This document shows, piece after piece, positions 8,252 through 10,402 of a DNA stretch of 10,402 bases. The notes beneath the pieces were generated by a model, which was not told the DNA's origin, did not search any database, and was given only the letters and a program-made list of their open reading frames with translations. How positions within the stretch are numbered: the first letter of the stretch is position 1; each line of letters opens with the position of its first letter. Source of the stretch: Basidiobolus heterosporus B8920 (taxonomy: Eukaryota > Basidiobolomycota > Basidiobolomycetes > Basidiobolales > Basidiobolaceae); contig JNET01034123.1 in NCBI GenBank assembly GCA_000697455.1, positions 1 through 10,402 on the forward strand. The letters are read 5' to 3'. Made by a program: the position numbers and the translations under genes.

Positions 8252-8689
8252 ACAACTTTAAGCAGGATTTTGGTTAACTTGTCTTGGAGTTATCTCAGAT
8301 GATTGATAAAGCACAAACTCTAACCTTTGTGGTGGTGAGTTATTTGCACTGCATGTCTCTTTGGAGACAAGATTGGATATTTTCATCCTCTTGGTTTCTA
8401 CGTTTACTTTGCGTGATACTGGATAGTAATATACCACAACTAAGTGAGAATCGACGAAGTAAACACTTCCTACACAAAACCAGCTTATCCTGCCTTGAAA
8501 GAAAGATAATTAGAATCTGAACGTGCCCACTTATTATAAAGCAGGGCTGTTCTCTAGATAAACTGATCAGAAAAGATTCTTGGCAAATCGGGGAACAACT
8601 TGAGTTATATGGTGTCAACAACTCTTACAAATCGAGCGTGTTTCGAACATCGAGTGCATGCCACCGAGCGGGCTCACAAAGATGGTATT

Positions 8690-8706
8690 CTATTTGATTC
8701 AAATAG
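8690..8706. repeat. Perfect inverted repeat CTATTTG-ATT-CAAATAG
   Basis: A 7-bp stem with a 3-nt spacer in the gene-poor region. It could be a dimeric protein-binding site or chance; nothing adjacent decides. Confidence 0.4.
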
Positions 8707-9116
8707 ACATCAATATATTTCACAGAATGCCGGTTAGAGTTCTACACACTCTTCTACATGATCGCGTACCTTATTTAGAGAAGTGAATGACTGGGAACAA
8801 GCTCACAGTCACGAAAACCTTCCTATATCACTCGGATCATCAATACCATCAGCACTGATTACTAAAAATAAACTATCTTCGTTCCAAGTTGTTGAGGCGA
8901 TACATACTTTCGCTGTTTCACATTTTCTGAAATCAATCAATCAAGTCTATTGGACACAGAAGGTCTATCTTTCTTTCTCATTCCACGTCGAATGCGCGGG
9001 TTTGCATCCCAACTTGGTCAGGTTAGTGCGCTACTAGTGATCCCGTATCAGTAGAATTTATGTAGCCATTATATATGCATTTTATTACACAATATATGCT
9101 CATGAAATGACTCGGA

Positions 9117-9126
9117 TGACGTGGCA
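9117..9126 (+). promoter_or_regulatory. UPRE/bZIP-like site TGACGTGGCA
   Basis: TGACGTGG matches the metazoan XBP1/ATF6-type UPRE core. It lies about 870 bp upstream of the T-box start with no closer gene, so its relevance is uncertain. Confidence 0.25.
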
Positions 9127-9225
9127 AGCACATGAATCTTGTAGGCATTTTGGAGGGGAATAACCCGGATGAATCGTTGTAGGTCGAACTGTGATGACCG
9201 TCCAGGAAGCAAGTTTTCAGTCTTA

Positions 9226-9247
9226 CCTAACCCTAACCCTAACCCTA
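9226..9247 (-). promoter_or_regulatory. Second interstitial telomere-like box, (CCCTAA)n
   Basis: CCTAA followed by two CCCTAA units and CCCTA. It is opposite in orientation to the box at 2562-2585 and about 1 kb upstream of the T-box start codon. It could be a Myb-type telobox regulatory site or a telomeric relic. Confidence 0.55.
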
Positions 9248-10170
9248 GGGCTTCTTGTGCGGTGAATAGCCCATATATATCTCACAGGCATCTCTACGCC
9301 CAGGGTTACTAAAGCCAGCAAACAGCCGTCAGGACCAAGCAAGGAACTACCGACTATTCTGACCATGGAAAGTTGGACCCCGGTTTTAGCACAGCATTGA
9401 ATCAACTTTCTGATATTTGTAGTCAAAGCATCACTGAATCTGCCACTCCTAATAAGATCTAAGCCTCATTACCATGCCCTATATTAGGAAACGGATCATT
9501 GGATCCAGGTTTTATGAGAACTGCGCAGTTGTGATTGTCCGTTAGTTTTTGCATCTTGGTGATAGTTTCCCTTTTTTTGGAAGGATGGGCATTGTATCGT
9601 GTTTCGATTCGTTGGCGATGCCTCTCGGTTGAATGTAAATACTTAGATTACACATAGACTTGAAAGATCGTGGAAAACAGCCAAGTTGCTACAATTTGAG
9701 AGACTCTTCATGACATCACGCAGGTGGATAGCTTAATACCGAAATACTCTGAAACTTGTTGTTAGTTTTGATACAAAACGATTGATGTCCAGAAGACGGT
9801 CTTACCGATGAGCAACTATTCTGTTGTGTGAGAAAGCGTTGACAATGGTGTTGGTGATAGCATTTGGATTGGTGCTAGGATAAGGATGAACCAGCATCAG
9901 CGCTCACATCATTCATGGCTCCTACCTAATAACAGACTTGGTAAGCGGAGTTATAGTTACTGGCTCTGTAACGGGTGCCCCGAAGTGCGTGCCCAATACT
10001 CCAATCCGTTTTGTGCAATCAAGCATCCACTCGCAACAAACAAACTATTGATGGATACCTGATCCATACTTTGTGCACAGCCATCCTACATAAGCTTGTT
10101 TTTTGCTTAATCATTTCTCCACAACAGAATCGTGGAATATGTCATGTTGAGCTGAGTGATACCTATATTA

Positions 10171-10223
10171 GTGATTTAATTATCTTGATTTGTACTTTGT
10201 GATTTAATCATCTTTATTGGTAC
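10171..10223 (+). repeat. Imperfect tandem duplication, unit about 28 bp
   Basis: Two adjacent copies start GTGATTTAAT and share most of the next 15 bases (ATCTT, ATT, GTAC), differing at about three positions over 25. This looks like a local slippage duplication in AT-rich DNA. Confidence 0.6.
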
Positions 10224-10402
10224 AGATGCAGGCTTTCATTGTGTACAGTTGCCATTTTGGCTTAAAGTTTTCTGTGGCTTTGTACTCCTAGTCTAATGAT
10301 AATGATTAATCAAATTCCCATTATCGCAACATGTTATATTGATGTTTATGCAACTGTGTTCTTTCCTAACTTTGAATAACTCTAAGCCCAAGTATTCTTG
10401 TT

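Larger units (their letters stand above)
8252..10402. other. 2.1-kb stretch with no supportable gene
   Basis: This region lies upstream of the T-box gene and runs to the window edge. It is AT-rich with stops in all frames. The longest open stretches, such as 8762-9037 on the plus strand, are under 95 codons, have no recognisable domain, and give no convincing spliced model. It contains a telobox, an UPRE-like site, a short inverted repeat at 8690-8706 and a tandem duplication near 10171. The part nearest 8251 should hold the T-box promoter. I found no tRNA, no rRNA and no transposon termini. Confidence 0.5.

Noticed and set aside
9223-9426. Minus-strand open frame ending in a (Val-Arg) run
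   Set aside because: It has no ATG start, its C-terminus is simply the telobox read as protein, and no domain is recognisable.
9975-10202. Plus-strand open frame of about 75 codons near the right edge
   Set aside because: It has no ATG at its start, no recognisable domain, and ends inside a local tandem duplication. Probably chance.
8252-10402. Mobile element, LTR or transposon remnant, and tRNA genes
   Set aside because: I found no terminal repeats, no target-site duplications, no transposase or reverse-transcriptase motifs, and no clover-leaf with A and B boxes.
1-10402. Biosynthetic cluster, CRISPR array or bacterial operon
   Set aside because: The genes have spliceosomal introns and unrelated roles, and no regularly spaced repeats are present.

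Overview
The window is eukaryotic and compact. Genes are split by short GT-AG introns, mostly 52-79 nt, with CTAAC/TACTAAT-like branch sites, and the intergenic gaps are AT-rich. A T-box transcription factor, a FIT/Scs3-type ER lipid enzyme and an inositol polyphosphate 5-phosphatase lie side by side. T-box genes are absent from Dikarya but are known from animals, their unicellular relatives and several early-diverging fungi. With the small introns and Scs3-like gene, this points to an early-diverging (chytrid- or zygomycete-grade) fungus; a unicellular holozoan is the main alternative. I cannot name the species.

Layout, left to right. (1) 1-2265, minus strand: a Ser/Thr/Pro-rich, probably disordered protein of at least 711 residues in three visible exons, running off the left edge; function unknown. 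(2) 2266-2827: a divergent promoter with a TTAGGG telobox. (3) 2828-5060, plus strand: a nine-exon inositol polyphosphate 5-phosphatase of about 567 aa with all catalytic motifs. (4) 5061-5191: a short convergent 3' region in which each gene's AATAAA lies beyond the other gene's stop codon. (5) 5192-6034, minus strand: an intronless FIT/Scs3-family six-pass membrane enzyme of 280 aa, with two ACGT-core bZIP-type sites just upstream. (6) 6555-8251, minus strand: a T-box transcription factor, modelled here as three exons and 490 aa, including a short first exon joined by a 161-nt intron. (7) 8252-10402: about 2.1 kb with no gene I can support, containing a second telobox, a bZIP-like site, a small tandem repeat and a few short coding-like stretches.

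The genes do not form an obvious pathway. The phosphatase and the FIT protein both act on membrane lipids and are convergent neighbours, but nothing here shows they work together. The most notable item is the T-box gene: its DNA-binding core is recognisable and intact, but carries two extra loops compared with animal T-box domains.
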